From assembly GCA_947177925.1 (NCBI GenBank), contig CAMWWJ010000043.1:1-14853 (forward strand): DNA of 14,853 nt, in the 5' to 3' direction. Position numbers and translations under genes: made by a program. This document shows, piece after piece, positions 14,813 through 14,853 of this stretch (positions within the stretch are counted from its first letter, which is position 1; every line of letters starts with the position of its first letter). The stretch is from an uncultured Lachnospiraceae bacterium (GTDB lineage Bacteria > Bacillota > Clostridia > Lachnospirales > Lachnospiraceae). The notes under the pieces were generated by a model. It was given only the letters and a program-made list of their open reading frames with translations. It did not search any database and was not told the origin of the DNA.

Positions 14813-14853
14813 TAAAGTGTGTAAGTTACCGGTAACAAAACTTACGCACTTTA
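14813..14853. repeat. 15-bp inverted repeat enclosing a 12-bp perfect palindrome
   Basis: TAAAGTGTGTAAGTT (14813-14827) is the inverse of 14839-14853 with a single G-T difference, separated by 11 bp. Inside it, GTTACCGGTAAC (14825-14836) is a perfect palindrome. The two structures share bases and so compete. The outer repeat reaches the last base of the window and may extend further. It could be a transposon end, an operator, or a transcription signal; nothing visible decides between them. Confidence 0.55.

Larger units (their letters stand above)
14704..14853. other. Non-coding right edge
   Basis: This stretch holds no credible gene on either strand. It contains two adjacent hairpins and the terminal inverted repeat described separately, plus a plain A-rich spacer at about 14763-14812. 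Together with the broken remnant before it, about 460 bp after miaA carry no intact gene, in contrast to the tight packing of the rest of the window. Confidence 0.6.

Noticed and set aside
14584..14838. Minus-strand open frame of 84 residues at the right edge
   Set aside because: It runs through the leftward terminator hairpin and opposite the coding remnant, has no ribosome binding site that I can see, and its composition (rich in F, I, Y and S) looks like non-coding translation.
1..14853. CRISPR array, tRNA, rRNA or prophage genes
   Set aside because: No regularly spaced repeats, no cloverleaf or rRNA-like sequence, and no phage structural or integrase genes were seen on either strand.

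Overview
The window looks like a chromosomal segment from a low- to mid-GC anaerobic Clostridia bacterium, most likely Lachnospiraceae. The basis is inference: the gene content and the miaB-mutS-mutL-miaA order are typical of Clostridia, ribosome binding sites are purine-rich AGGAG types, and codon use is AT-leaning. Genus cannot be decided by eye. All intact genes lie on the + strand and are tightly packed. Most of the window is housekeeping.

Region 1 (8-6891) is a metabolic run. Two unrelated-looking flavoproteins come first: a BaiN/HI0933-type FAD enzyme and a COG2509-type FAD dehydrogenase. They are followed by proB, a small DUF896 (YnzC-like) gene, 5-formyltetrahydrofolate cyclo-ligase, proA and metF. 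Spacing is 2-55 bp throughout, so this is probably one operon. proB and proA supply the first two steps of proline synthesis. The cyclo-ligase and MetF act on neighbouring one-carbon folate intermediates. A good internal promoter (TTGACT, 16 bp, TACAAT) sits across the cyclo-ligase stop and may drive proA and metF separately.

Region 2 (6892-14394) is the miaB-mutS-mutL-miaA cluster. MiaA and MiaB act in sequence on tRNA adenosine 37 (prenylation, then methylthiolation). MutS and MutL carry out mismatch repair. Each half has a plausible promoter: a weak one before miaB and a clear extended -10 promoter before mutS. mutL and miaA overlap by 4 bp (ATGA). Both MutS and MutL carry a recognisable sliding-clamp-binding pentapeptide, and MutL has the endonuclease motif.

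Region 3 (14395-14853) has no intact gene. It holds what looks like a short, frame-broken coding remnant that I cannot identify, then a bulged stem-loop, a rho-independent terminator pointing leftward, and at the very end a 15-bp inverted repeat around a perfect 12-bp palindrome. The leftward terminator implies a minus-strand gene or a mobile element just beyond the right edge.

I do not see a convincing new multi-gene system. The most unusual items are a 7-residue tandem repeat in the substrate-binding loop of ProB, the clamp motif in the MutL linker, and the structured, decayed right edge.
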